Shown: positions 37,591 through 49,823, counted from the stretch's first letter. The stretch is 64,000 nt of DNA from Pithys albifrons albifrons (GCF_047495875.1 NC_092497.1:77957249-78021248), one strand, 5' to 3'. Numbers and translations are program-made. The notes: a model not told the origin generated them from the sequence alone.

Positions 37591-39300
37591 AAATTTATCA
37601 AGGTGCATTAGTCTCAGGGAAAGGAAAGAATTCCCTGAGCAGAATGTAGAATATTTATAGCATCAGAAGAATGGGAAGGAAATTCCTAGAAAGAGAAATT
37701 GGAAGGAGGTGGAAGATTGGGAGATATTAGATACTTCAGGGCTTTTCTAATTATATCCAGTTACTTTTAATTACATTCAATTAAGGTTAATAAAAATGTT
37801 ATAATTGTGATAGCTGTTTCTATTGAAATACGCTGACAAAGTAGGAAGGGGAATGGACTTTGGAACTGTATTTGTTTTACTTTGTATAGCCTAGTGTTTC
37901 TAGGACAATCTAAGTCTTATAAAATTTCAAGTAATTCTAAAAATTTCTATATAATTCTAAAGACATAACTTTGTTTCTTTATCCCAATGCTAAAGAAATC
38001 ACATTTGATATACAAAATACTCCATTCGTATCCCTTACCATAACTGAGCATGATTTTGGCTTTCTTCAACTCTTCCTGACCATGCTTAGTTACACATTTG
38101 TGACTAGGCCAAGTCAGATGTACCTGAAAAAATTGCACCCTTTTCGTCCTGTACAAAAGACCCTGTAACCTTGGACTTTTAAACAAGAATTTGCCTCGAA
38201 AAACCAAACAAATAATGCTTGAAAGATTAGTAATAGCTTTGCTGAGACTACTTTTGAAAATCCCTTATATTCAGACAGGTTATATTTTGTCATCCTTGTT
38301 GCTCCCTATTATGACTATGCACCAAGATAAATCTCTGAATGCTGTGATATCCATCTCCTTGTAAAATGGGTTTATTTTACAATTTAATGATTTTCTTTCA
38401 ACTTGATTGGATGAGATACATGAAGAATATATCCCCCAGAAGAGGGGACTTTTTATCGTTAGGGTCTTCAGTGGTCTCCTGTACACAAATAAAAGACAAG
38501 ACTTTAGATCTGTTCCTTAAAAGAGGAACAATGCCCTTGAATTTTCTGAGGAGATAGCTGATAGTCTTCCATCCAGGAACTTGTTTCTTTTTAGTAAGTC
38601 TGAGTGAAGGTATTATGAAGTTGCTTTGACACTTTTGGGGTCAAAAAGGTATCAGTAAAACCTTCATTGATGGCAATGCCATGGGTATTTGACATAAAGT
38701 AATTAATTTATACGCACCTGATGTACTATTGTCAGAATATCAGCTAAAGTTTCTGTGACCTCTTATTGCTGAAAAGTAGCTGATTCAGGTAATCTAAACC
38801 TAAGAGTAAGCCTACATAGGTTTGATGATATACCTAGAAAATCTTTTTCCTTCTTTAGGTAAGGGAAAATAAATGCAGAAAAATAGTATTATACAGGAAG
38901 AAAAACAGATTTAAAGGAATAAAAGAACACACTTATTAAAAGCAATAAAGCTTTACTACTGTATCTTTAGAAGGGGTAAATTGCTGTAAATCCTCTGATA
39001 TGTAGAAGAAAAAACAGAGAGTAGACGTGACAGGATGATTATGTTGCATCATGACTGTTTAAATCTGCTTTGTATTGCAGAAAAAAAACTTTAGATTCAA
39101 ATATTGTCCCAAACAAAATTAAAACTCAAGTTAGCTGTTTATACCAAAACCCGATTTTTAATTAATTGCTAAGAGATGCAGAGAGAGAGAAGAAATAAGA
39201 AAAGGTTGGAAAAATGCTAAGATTAATTTTAGAAGCAAAGAAAAACCTTATCACCAGAAAGCTACCTTTTTGCTGAAATATTTGGGGGCGGGTGGAGGGA
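37591..39300. other. AT-rich unique DNA, no gene seen
   Basis: The ORFs at 37947-38207 (minus) and 37971-38168 (plus) mirror each other, as do 38280-38486 and 38366-38557. No domain, repeat or RNA gene was seen. Confidence 0.5.
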
Positions 39301-39312
39301 AGTAGTCTCTAC

Positions 39313-39472
39313 CTTTTTTTTTTGCTATCTTTTCTGTTGCTTGAGTTGCTCTCTCTGTGGTTCCAGGGGTGTGTGGGGGTCTGAAATGCAGTCTTCAGAT
39401 ACATAAATTCATTGATGGTGTTTTGCTGTGATATAGCAGTGCTTTTGGGCCGTGATGGTCTTGATGCAGTTA
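39313..39472 (-). other. Possible lone coding exon (unproven)
   Basis: On the minus strand a frame is open across 39309-39578. A 160-bp block inside it is bounded by an acceptor-like 'ctgcttaacag' (AG at 39474-39473) and a donor-like GT at 39312-39311 after an A-rich end. It would encode about 52 residues with mixed, non-repetitive composition (for example 'RPSRPKSTAISQQNTINEF' then 'HPWNHRESNSSN') that looks more like a disordered protein region than random AT-rich DNA. Base composition is more balanced than in the neighbourhood. Against it: the polypyrimidine tract is weak, the exon would end in a run of ten A, and no other exon is seen. I do not recognise a gene. Confidence 0.25.
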
Positions 39473-39599
39473 CTGTTAAGCAGGTAATGTTGGGGGAAAC
39501 CCCCACTGGTGATGAACCCATACCTCTCTCGCTGCTCCCCAACAGAGCTTCACTCAGGCAGGCAGCTTGCAGTAGCAAGGGAAAAAGATGAAAGAGGCG

Positions 39600-42095
39600 A
39601 GGGGGAGGCAGGAGTTAGGAAGAAATTCTTATCTGTGGTAACTGATCTTCTTTCTCCTTTTCCACATACACCTTAATTCTTAAGTTGTCTTCTCTGAGTT
39701 TTATAGTACTCAAAAAAGCTTGCATATGGTTTTTCTGTCATGTAGATATTTTGCAGGCATCACAATAGTAGGAATTATGATTTTAACAGGAAACTGGCAT
39801 CCTCTTGGCAGGAAGTTTGTTTGCTAGAACTTGACTGAACTGCTGACATGATAGGCAAGGTCCAGCAGGAAACGTCTGGTTGGATGTTTGCTTGTGAGAG
39901 CTTCTGGCACAAGTGCTGATAGAAAGTCTTTCAGCAGAATTTTTTTTTTACAGAGGAACAATGGAGAAACATTATTTATTATATTTCTGTATTATCTGAG
40001 TGTCACTCACAATGGGTCATCTTGGAGTTGCAGTAGGGCTAAGGGCCTGGTAGGTAGGTGGTAGCAGTATGAACCTCTCTTGAAATTTCCAATCTAATGA
40101 ATCATTGGAGTAGCTTTGTCTTGCATTGACACAGTCTTCCTTTGTTCCAAACATTTCAGGGGTTTTTGGGATTCTATGGAAAGCATGTTACATTGCCAAA
40201 TTAGATACATAAAGCTTACACTTGCACCATCATACCCATTCACTTTGTTTTTTTGATTTAAGAAATTAATAGATTTTCTGTTTTCATACTAGGCCCTGAT
40301 TTTATGATCATATCATTCTGAAGTATGTTTTCATGATGGATTGCATGAAATATACCTTTGAATTTGTTGTAAGCACATCATCTGATCAATTTCCAAATTA
40401 CAGTCAAGTATAGAGTAGGAAGGGAAAGTAATAGTTTTTTCTTACTGAATGCCTTTGCCTCTTCTGAAGAAATCTGGTAATACCTGAAAGTGAATATTCA
40501 ATGTAGCAGCACAGTTTTCTTTTTCTTTTTTTTCTAGGAATAAACTTTTTTAGTATTTTGAGTCTGCTTCCATATCCAATATGAGAAAGAAAGAGAAACT
40601 GTAGAATGATTAAACATGATTTGCACATCTTTAAACAAATTAAAACACATAGTATACACAACTGCAATATGTCAACATGAATTAAGTATTCTTGAAATAT
40701 ATATTTGACAAGCAGATATTATTTGTGTTTGGAGCATGTAATTTAAATGCAAAATTAATTGCTCTAGGCAAGAAAACTCCACCTTTTCTAAAAGACACCT
40801 TTAAGCTTGTTGGTTTTTTCTGATGTATTTATTGATATGATACTCTTTATTCTCTCTTGTATCTAGTAATAAGTACTTCCAGCAATTAGGCTTTCATTTT
40901 TACTATTCTAATTGTTCTCATACTGTCACCTAAATTCTGATCCCCACAGATAGTGAATTTTTTCACTGATTTACTTCCTGGAATTATCAGAAAAGGGATA
41001 ATAATGCTGGGTGAAAAAAAAATCGCTTGCTGTCATTTATTTGTATTTTTGTGGTGGTTGAAGAATAGTATGTGGTCCTTAACATACCAAGAAGATGCTG
41101 AGACAAGTATCTTCCTATTCAATTTACAACATGCAACAAATAAACAGACAGATTTCTAGAGACTTACATTTGAGCAGACAATATGGATTTCATAAGACCT
41201 TGTAGCAATCAGATTGTTAACCATTAAATTTTATTGACATGACACAAGCAGTTATGAAAAAATAACTTTCTACTAGATTGAAAATATTACGAAGATCCCC
41301 TGGGCATTTGAGGCTGACCTAATGAACAAACTCTTTAGAGCATGATTTGCTGTGTTTCTTACAGTAGCTGCCTTTCCTCTTTTGAAACAGTGAAGTCTGA
41401 AATACAGGAAGCCGAGGCTTTCTACATATAGGTCTAAATAGACCTGGCTAGACCTGAGGGTAAATAACAGAAGAAAAAAGGCAAAATAATAGTGAAAATA
41501 TGATTTTTGTGGCATTGTCTGTGACTGAATACAAAGTCAAAATAGCAAAATCAATATTTTTACACTTAACTGTATTAACAAGAGAGCTGCAAGTGACATA
41601 TGAGGGGTCTAAATGGCAATTTTTTCATTGATATGTCTTTTCTAGAAAGTTATAAAGTTACTGTAAATGCAACTAGTGAGTTGTAGCAACTACAGATGTA
41701 CAAAAGCATATGTAGTCCTTACATGTATCAAAAAAATTCCATTGTATTGTCCATTGGATGCACTGAACAGGTGATGTATTGAGCACTTGAACTGTAATAT
41801 ATCTTACCATCAACATAGGAGTCAGATTGTCTTTTCAATAAATCCATTGTATTGGTTTGGTTTTTGTTTGTTTGTTTGTTTGTTTTTCCCGATGGAGGTA
41901 CTAGGATCATAGTCCTTGTATTTTGAACAGATAACATAAAGAATAATCCCTTTGGACAGGTTAATCTTAGTCAAAATAGGACTGGTTTATATAACACTGT
42001 GGTTTAAGTAAAAACAACTGTGAAATTCAAATTTAAGATCTGAGAGCTTGTAGATAAAAAATGTTAGCATTTCTTGCCATGTTCTAAATTCATAT
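39600..42095. other. AT-rich unique DNA, no gene seen
   Basis: ORFs at 40404-40667, 40953-41159, 41273-41515 and 41728-41937 have no domain. A (TTTG)n run lies at about 41864-41887. No repeat with clear ends. Confidence 0.5.
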
Positions 42096-42100
42096 GTCTG

Positions 42101-42728
42101 TGTGCTGGTTTGAAGGTGAACCAGGAGGGGAAATGAACTCACCACGAGAGAGATTATAAGTCAGACCTAAAATTTAATAATAATATTACAATAACAACAC
42201 TGACACACAAGGGAAATTGCTTTCAACTCACAATACCCCAGCAGTATAACCCAGTGTCCTGGGGCACAAACCCAAGGGGGTTTGTTTGTCCTTGTGCTGA
42301 GACCCCTGTGGTTCCCCCAAGTCCAGAGCAAAAGGAAAAGAAAAACCTGTTGGTGCAGGCGAGGGCTGTGGTCTGGGTGAGAGCGGGGATCTCCTCCTGT
42401 CAAGGTCCTGCTGCTGCTCTGGATCCGACGAGAAGTTCCCGAGGTCTTCTTACCCACCACTTATGTACCCTCAGGGAGCACCCAGTCCCTCCCCCTGGGC
42501 GGGGACTCACACAATGGGTGATTAATTCTGGGAGCCAGGGGGTGTTGAGCTGTTGATGGCCCATTAGCAGCTCTGCCCCACTCAGGCTGGGTGTGAAGGT
42601 GATAATGGCTCCCTGGGCAGCTGCTGCTAATGGCCCATTGACCTTGGGGAATGAATAGAGGGGGTAGAATACACAGCTTTGATCACCCCCACACAGGGTT
42701 AGCTGGTCCCTCCTGCTGAACTAGGACA
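42101..42728 (-). mobile_element. Solo LTR, family A copy 5 (young subfamily)
   Basis: Complete minus-orientation solo LTR of 628 bp. The plus strand runs from tgtgctggtttgaagg to ctgaactaggaca. A perfect 5-bp target duplication, gtctg, lies at 42096-42100 and 42729-42733. It is nearly identical to copy 1, with roughly 15-20 differences by eye, and like copy 1 lacks the block of roughly 85 bp present in copies 2, 3 and 4. ORFs at 42167-42460 (minus) and 42254-42556 (plus) are LTR shadows; the same frames occur in copy 1. Confidence 0.93.
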
Positions 42729-42733
42729 GTCTG

Positions 42734-45086
42734 TCATGAAAAATAACATTTCATTTAATTGGAATATATTGATTCAAAACTTCTGTGGTTATACTATTTG
42801 ACTAACTTCATTATCTAAGGCACTTTCAGGAAAGTAATGCCTTTTCTCCTCAAGGTAACTCTATTGACACCAGAGACAAGAAGTCATTAATATCCCATTT
42901 TACAATCTTGACCGTAACTGGTGTGAAATACAATAACCTGCAGATACTCCTTAAATACCAGGCAGTGGAAGGATTGTAGGAAAATTTATTTCCAAAGTCA
43001 GGAACACTAGACTTAACATTAATCCTAACAGTGTTACAAACTCTGGGCCTGAGAAAGCCATGCCCCTTGGCTCTTCTCAGTACTTTTATAATTTCTACCC
43101 CCTCACACCCCGTAAGAGCCTTTCACAAGTCTGTAGGACTTATCTTTTTCTCATACCAGGCAATATTTCTCTAGAATTCAGGAGAAGAAAACATCTAAAA
43201 CTCTTCATAGGGAAAGATACCTATTTTAGGCAGGAAAGTTTTCTTAAGCAAAAAAATTATCTGATCTTCTTGCCATAATTCTTCTGGAAGGTCTTCTACT
43301 CTTAAAACTGGATATTTTAATTTTGCCAATACCAAATACTAAATAATGGTAAGGCTTTGTTTATAGCAGTTTTGAGTGAATACAGACAGAACACTTAAGA
43401 AACAGTCATCATGAGAGAGTAATGTTAAAACCTTCAAAGGATAGTATCAGCTTCATGTACTCCAAATAAAGTAATAGAAGCATGGAGAAAATAAGATTGC
43501 ATTTCCACAGACTGGAAGTTCTGATATGTGTTTAAACTTCTTCCCCATAATGATCTGTTAATTGTAGGCAGTAGACTGGAAATGAAAGTGTTCTGATTTG
43601 GGGAATTTGGTACAGTACATCTTCTGTAATGTTGTTTTGCATAGTTAGTTATATATGTGATCACACATATACATATATGAGGGCAGAAGTAAAATTATAC
43701 AAAAAAATTGCTGACTATGAAACAGCAGAGTAACGTTTCATTGAGGACTTTGGGAGAATACCTATAATTTCATGGACACTATCAGATTAATAACAACAGT
43801 CAGAATTATCCAGCTGTAAACAATCACTTATTACTAATTGGAACTGTAAAAAAAAAGTCTATTTAATTCTAACTAGAGCTATGCTTGACTGTTGTGTTGA
43901 AGGAGTTCCTAAACTTTTCTCACAGTGAGAAGCTGAGGAATGTTTACTATTTCTTTAAGCTCTTACAGATGCAAATGTAAAAAAAGTAGATCACCTACTT
44001 ATATTAAACTTGTGATTGTTCTGACCTCCATACACTCTTTTGTCTTAGGAAATAGTTACATTTTCCCAGCAGCAAGTGTATCTTGAAATGAGTGAAGTTT
44101 TCAAGAACAAACCTGTCATCAAAGTCTTCATTTGCCAATAAATTAAAAAAAACTCCACAAAAGAACAAACACATAATCCTGAGAAAATAAGCACCTATCA
44201 CATTTCAAAATACAATAAAATCTTAATAAGGTATAGTTTTAAGCAAGATTTTTTTTCTGATATATAGTAGAAGCAAAATATTGGAGGCATGAAATGTTCC
44301 ACTAATAGTTCATTTAAAAACCTATTTCATACAGTACTAAGTTTACTATAGAATTGAGTACGTTTTTAGTAGATGCTAAGAATCATGAAAAAATATGAAG
44401 TTTTGATTCTTCAAGAATGTTTTAGAGTCCAAGGAGTGAAAAAAGAAAAAAAAATTTGCTCTGCAGAAATGAGAATATATGCTATAAGGCATAGTTTCCT
44501 TAAGTAGTTGTTTGCTTACTGTAAAAATAAGCTGAGAACCTTTATTTATACAATGGTTCTTTCAATGATAAATCATGTGGGAAGGTGCGATTTTACTATA
44601 AAAATGTGAAAACTGAAGGTTTTGTGATAATTAGTCACAAACTTATTCCAAAGGTTTGGTGCTGTACTATGAAAATGAAAATTAACAGCAGTTTCTATGG
44701 TGATGTAAAAACAGAAAATGAGGAACTGAAATTAAGGACTTTTTTTTTTCTCTGCCTTCATCCTTTTACAAGGGTATGTGTTACAAAAAAAAAGAAAACA
44801 AATAAAAAAAGAAACAAACGAAAAGAACAGGTGGTGTTTTATCAGCTTATGTTACTCAAAGCATACTTTCTGTAGCTGGACAGTCTTGCAAATATTTATG
44901 AAACTAGAATTTTTAGAGTTTAATGTCAATTAATGTTTACCCAATAATTTGTCATTTCAAATTTTGTTCTGCTAGTAGTTTTTTTAAAAATTTTATTTGA
45001 AATGTTATAATTAGTGATATTAAGAGGAAAAATGAGTAAATAATTGAACATAATAATTTGTGACTGAGTGCTCAAGTACGTATTAT
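42734..45086. other. AT-rich unique DNA, no gene seen
   Basis: ORFs at 43060-43278, 43434-43664, 44004-44201 and 44585-44875 lack domains. An A-rich stretch lies at 44785-44825. No repeat or RNA gene recognised. Confidence 0.5.
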
Positions 45087-45738
45087 TCAACAGCTATATT
45101 CAACAATAGTGGGTACTAGTCTGTTCAGAAGTATTCTTGCAAGGATTTTACCAGCAATGGAGAGCAAAGTAATACCTCGGTAATTTGAGCAGTCTGATTT
45201 TTCTCCTTTCTTCTTGTACAGGGTGATGATGACTGCATCATGGAGATCTGGTGGTAGTTCCCCTTGTTCCCAGCAACGCACAACAAGCTCGTGGAATTTG
45301 GCATGGAGTGCTTGACCTCCATGCTTCCAGATTTCAGGTGGAATTCCATCAACCCCAGCTGCCTTGCCAGTTTTCACCTGTTGTATGGCCTTGAGTGTCT
45401 CTCCCATAGTAGGGGCTGCATCCAATTCATGTTTCACCGGTTGTTGTGTAATGTGTTGAATTGCTGAGCCTTGGACTGCACAGTTGGCACTGAAGAGAGT
45501 CTGAAAATGCTCAGACCATCGGTTCAGGATGGACGTTTTATCTGTTAGAAGCAGTTGACCATCTGCACTGAGTAGGGGGCTTTGAACCTGGTGTGTGGGT
45601 CCATACACTGCTTTCTGTGCCTCATAGAATCCTCTTTGGTCACTCAAATCTGCACATAGTTGTGTCTTTTCTGCTAGGTCGAGCCACCATTTGTTCTGGA
45701 TGTCTCGAAGTTTCTGTTGGAGCTTACTGCATGCAAGA
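45087..45738 (-). pseudogene. RTE-like retrotransposon, N-terminal reverse transcriptase part
   Basis: Minus-strand frame open from about 45738 to 45087 (about 217 codons), with a Met at 45647. It starts in the linker after the endonuclease ('SKLQQKLRDIQNKWW'), passes an RT entry block ('TGKAAGVDGIPPEIWKHGG') and reaches the early RT motif 'CSNYRGITLLSIAGKILAR'. It then stops at a chance stop codon after 'NRLVPTI'. The catalytic (F/Y)xDD box, thumb and C-terminal region are missing, and so is the endonuclease. The fragment has no internal stop or frameshift over this length, which suggests a fairly young insertion. An RTE-like LINE in a bird recalls AviRTE, which is patchily distributed among bird orders; the exact family needs a search. 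Confidence 0.85.
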
Positions 45739-45960
45739 AAATAAAGTTAGAAAAAATAGAAAGCACAGGGTCTTCTCACCGCTACATTGTTCCAGGAGCA
45801 GGGGGAGATAGGAAAAGCTGCAGCAGTTACCCTCACAGAGACACTGGCATTTTTCCCTCTCTGATGGAGTTTAAACTCCACAGACTTTTTATACCTTTTA
45901 TTCCTTCGTGTGGTTTTGTGACCAATAGTCAATCTACTGGGGGAGGAGATGGTGGTGATG
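45739..45960 (-). mobile_element. Probable LTR promoter fragment
   Basis: On the minus strand a CCAAT-type box (plus ccaat at 45922-45926) precedes a TATA box (complement of 45886-45895), as in an LTR promoter. It abuts the RTE-like fragment directly at about 45738. No copy with defined ends occurs elsewhere in the window. The ORFs 45717-45965 and 45747-45932 mirror each other and are not genes. Confidence 0.4.
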
Positions 45961-48599
45961 TATAATCTGAGACTTTAGCAGAGGTTTATACTCAAGAAAC
46001 AGTGAAGAGACCTCAAAACTGGGGTTAAGCTGTAGGAAGTTTAGAGGAGCGATTTGAGATTAGAAAGTATTTCTACTGTGTCTCCCAAATTAGTATTTCC
46101 TTTTCTAAATTAGGAACTTGACTGTGATAACAGTGATTGCAATAGCATCCACAGCATTTGGAACAATTCTTTCTAGCTACTCATTTTCATGGATTAAATC
46201 TCTAAATGGAGTGTATCAGAAAAGCGTTGTAAACATACTGTCTTGAATTAAGGATAAATCATGCATGTCATTGCAATAAGTAGGTCATCAGTCCTCAGTA
46301 TGATCCTGGGATTTTTGAAGTTCACGTGTTTCACAATTGCGAAAATAAGAAATGAATATATCCTAGTAAAAGAGTTCACAGAAGTGTGTCAACTGCATTT
46401 CAGTTCTACAACTCTGAATGCTTATAATGAAGACATCAAATCTGATCTAGACACCTCAGGTTTCCATTGTCATCAGTGTAGAAAAGTAGTCATTACTGGA
46501 GTGCAGTTCATCTCATCCTAAAGCAAGTGTCTGAAATACTAAAGCCTACTCTTAGATGTACTGATTAAGGTAAGATGGATCACTCCCATTAAGTGCCTAT
46601 TGATTGAAGAAGGAAGATTAGATGGCCAGGAAAGGTTGCAAAGTAGACTTTCAAAGTTAGTCGAATCTCATCCATAGTATTTTACAAATGCCTTGCAGCA
46701 CATTTAATACATCTTCATTGTTACCATTGTCTCACTGTCAGTCATCTAAAGATTGTTCTAGCTAACCAAAATCTGTACTACATATAGCTCCAAAAGTATT
46801 CTAACAATTTACTGCCTCAGGTGGTGCTAGATTGTTTAAAATAATTTTTTGTGTTGCATCGTTGATAATGAAAGAAGGGATTTCTTTGTCCAATGTAGTT
46901 CATTCTACTCACTACATTGCTAATGTTTATGAGTATTTTCCTTGTTCCATAGTATGATATGTATATCAGCTACAGAGAAAGCAGACACTGATAAACTACA
47001 TGTGAAAAGACTTTTACTACATGACAGAGAAAAATGGATGAACAAACCAAAGTATTATTTCTCACTTTGGAAAGAACCTCTGAGTAGCTGGAGATATGGA
47101 ATGATAGTCATATAAATCATGATCAATCAAGTGCTATTTTAAAAGCCAGTATACAAGCAATCACAGATTTGGCTTTCAAGAATAATACAATTTCATGCTA
47201 CTAGATTATTTATGTATTATTTGACTTATGAAATTACTCTTTCTCTAGAGTATCTTTGACCTCCAATAACATGTTTGCAAAAATAATTCAAGTTCTTGCA
47301 TTTCAAAGCTTATTTTTAATTTATTTTTGTAATTGAGATAAGATTATTTCCACTGACCTAAGTATATTTCCCACTACGTTATTCATAAGCATTGTAGTAA
47401 ATGTCATGTTATTAACATAAGTAATTGAAGTGAATTTGCAGTCACTCACATAGTTTTTATTTCCTGAGAAAAAAGAATGGATTGTATCTTATGTTTTCCC
47501 TGTCTGTATTTAGTCAGGTACTGAGCATTTTAATTAGTATGCAAAAGTTTTATGAGTTGGAACATTTTTCTCAGCAATTCTAATGCCTTCCATCAAAATA
47601 TCTATCAATCCACTGAATTATTAAAATCTGGAAGTTAAGAGATATGCCAAAAGAAAAACTAATTCCACTTTAGGGATTATAAAATTTGCATCAGTAGTGG
47701 AGTTGCACTTGTACTTCTGTGCAGATATCTGTGCAACAATTGAGTTCAATGTGTACTTAGTTAAATAGGGGGAAATATATAATGTAAGTATACTTGCTCT
47801 TCAAGGTTCACTCAATAAACCTCTATAAAAATGCAGTATATTTTTACTCCCTCATTTATGTATCAGATTCTTATTACTTTTGAACACATTTGCTATTATA
47901 CTTGCATTCAGTTACCATCAGTTCAGAATACTCTTTTTGTTTCTCCTTAGAATGTACTCTTAAAACAGTTTCTACCTGCTGCTTAAGGAAAAGTTTGATA
48001 TATGGAGAAATGAGTCTCTTTGGAACTATATCTGAACCTTTGTACCTCTTTAGAATTAAATTTGTGATTAATAAATACTCATTACAGAACTAACTCATGG
48101 TTTCTTCATAGCCTTGTAGATGAAAACAGTACATGAATGCAACGTACATGTCAGATTTGAACTATATTAACATTTCTTTTGAAAGTGAATTTTAGAAATA
48201 GGGTGAAGAAAAGAAGAAGAAACAGACATTTTAATTCTAAATTTGGGGCAAACCTCAAGGGTCAATAGTAATTGAAGAGAGAGATTCAGTATGTCCTGGG
48301 ATCTTCTCATGTCTCATTCTTACTTTAAGAGACATTAACAACCAATTTAAATGCCATTATTTTATGTCATAAGAATGACTCTAGATTAAAAAGTCATCAA
48401 ATAACTCAGTTCATTAAGCATATTGAAACTTTATTTCTCTTGATTCAGAGTCTACAATATGTAATAAAGCCACCTTCTTATAAAGAAAAAATTTAATCGT
48501 TAACTGTAGCATACCAGAGCCAATATGTCTCTGTAATACTGCATTTCTTTTATTAAGAAGCTATTTCACATAGAAGGAGTAGGATTTAACTGTTGTAGA
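45961..48599. other. AT-rich unique DNA, no gene seen
   Basis: ORFs at 46261-46521 and 47890-48093 have no recognisable domain. No repeat family seen. Confidence 0.5.
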
Positions 48600-48928
48600 G
48601 TGGTCTTATCACTCTCTACAACTACACAAAAGGAGTTGTAGCAAGAGGGTGTTGGTTTCTTCTCCCAGGTAAGAAGTGACAGGATGATAATCAACTAAAT
48701 CAAGTTGCATGAGGGAAGGTTTAGACTGACTGACAGGAAAAAACCTATTCACTGAAGGGTTGTCATCACTGGAACAAGTTGCCCAGAGAAGCAGTAGAAT
48801 CACCACTCTGAAGGTATGGCACTTAAAGACATGGTTTAGTGGTGGACTTGGCAGTGACAGGTTTATGGTGGGGCCTGTTGATATCAAAGTTCATTTCCTA
48901 CTTAAATCATTCTATGATTCTGTGATGC
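48600..48928 (+). mobile_element. CR1 LINE 3' end fragment
   Basis: Plus-orientation CR1 tail with characteristic blocks: 'ggtttagactgactgacag', 'gaacaagttgcccagagaag' and the 3' end 'cattctatgattctgtgatg'. It is 5'-truncated and followed near 48961 by an A-run. Confidence 0.85.
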
Positions 48929-49823
48929 TAGGTTTTTAGGAGAATGTGATAGGACTGGAATAAAAAAAAAAAATTCAATGGTTATTTGTTTTTTCAATGC
49001 TCTTGCTTACTTTGGGGTTTCTCCATATCTCCAGTGTAGTCCAGAAACTTTTACTAACTCTTCATGTTCCAGACAAATTTTTTTAATGTATATGTTATTG
49101 TCAGAATCCATGAAGAAAACATATTTTAAATTTCCTAAAATATCAGTTATGGATACTTAATATCTATACAGAATTTTATGAATTTATCTTTGACTACACC
49201 AAAACCAACATCCAATCTCAAGTATAACACCTGTTATTTTCTGAAATGGTTAAAAAGGCACTGCTTTTTAAAAAGTCTAAAACAAGACACCTTCCCACCA
49301 GTTACTTTTCTGAAATGGTCAAAAAGGTACTGCTTTTTAAAAAGTCTAAAACAAGACACCTTCCTGACCTCTGTAAAGACTACTATATATCTATCTGAGA
49401 GACAACACTGTCATTCAGAAATTTAATGGGATCTTCAAGATTACAATGTGAAAATTACAGAAGTCTTTTAAAAACATCTGACCTTTAAAAAACTTTTATA
49501 TTTCATCTGTTTTAATAAGCTCTCTGAGATTTTCATTATTTATAACACCCTTCACAAAAAACCTAGAAATGCTATGTATCAAGAAAACAAACAAACAAAC
49601 AAACACAATTTTCCCTCCCCCAACAACATTTAAAAAACAAACCAAACAAAACAATAAAAAGTTTAAGGAAGATAAAAGGGACTTATTTTCCTAAAAAAGG
49701 AAATATTATTTAAAGTTGCATCACAGATAGTGAGGACTGAAAGTATTTCGGTCAGTGCCTTATTGTCACCTTATCATGAAAGTTGTTAGCTTCCATTGAT
49801 TTCACTTAAGAAGTTGTTATGGG
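48929..49823. other. Unique DNA with small repeats
   Basis: Apart from the tandem duplication at 49233-49376 and an (AAAC)n run at 49585-49605, nothing is recognisable. The plus ORF at 49178-49426 simply reads through both copies of the duplication. Confidence 0.55.
49233..49376. repeat. Tandem duplication, period 68-69 bp
   Basis: Two adjacent copies of a unit containing 'ttttctgaaatggt', 'aaaaagtctaaaacaagaca' and 'ccttcc' (first from 49233, second from 49301). The copies differ at only a few positions and one single-base indel, so the duplication is recent. Confidence 0.92.

Noticed and set aside
49178..49426. 82-residue ORF with an internal protein repeat
   Set aside because: The repeat is the nucleotide-level tandem duplication read in frame by chance.
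41864..49605. (TTTG)n at 41.9 kb and (AAAC)n at 49.6 kb as a possible repeat-array or CRISPR-like structure
   Set aside because: They are simple tetranucleotide microsatellites with no spacers; a CRISPR array is not expected in a bird.
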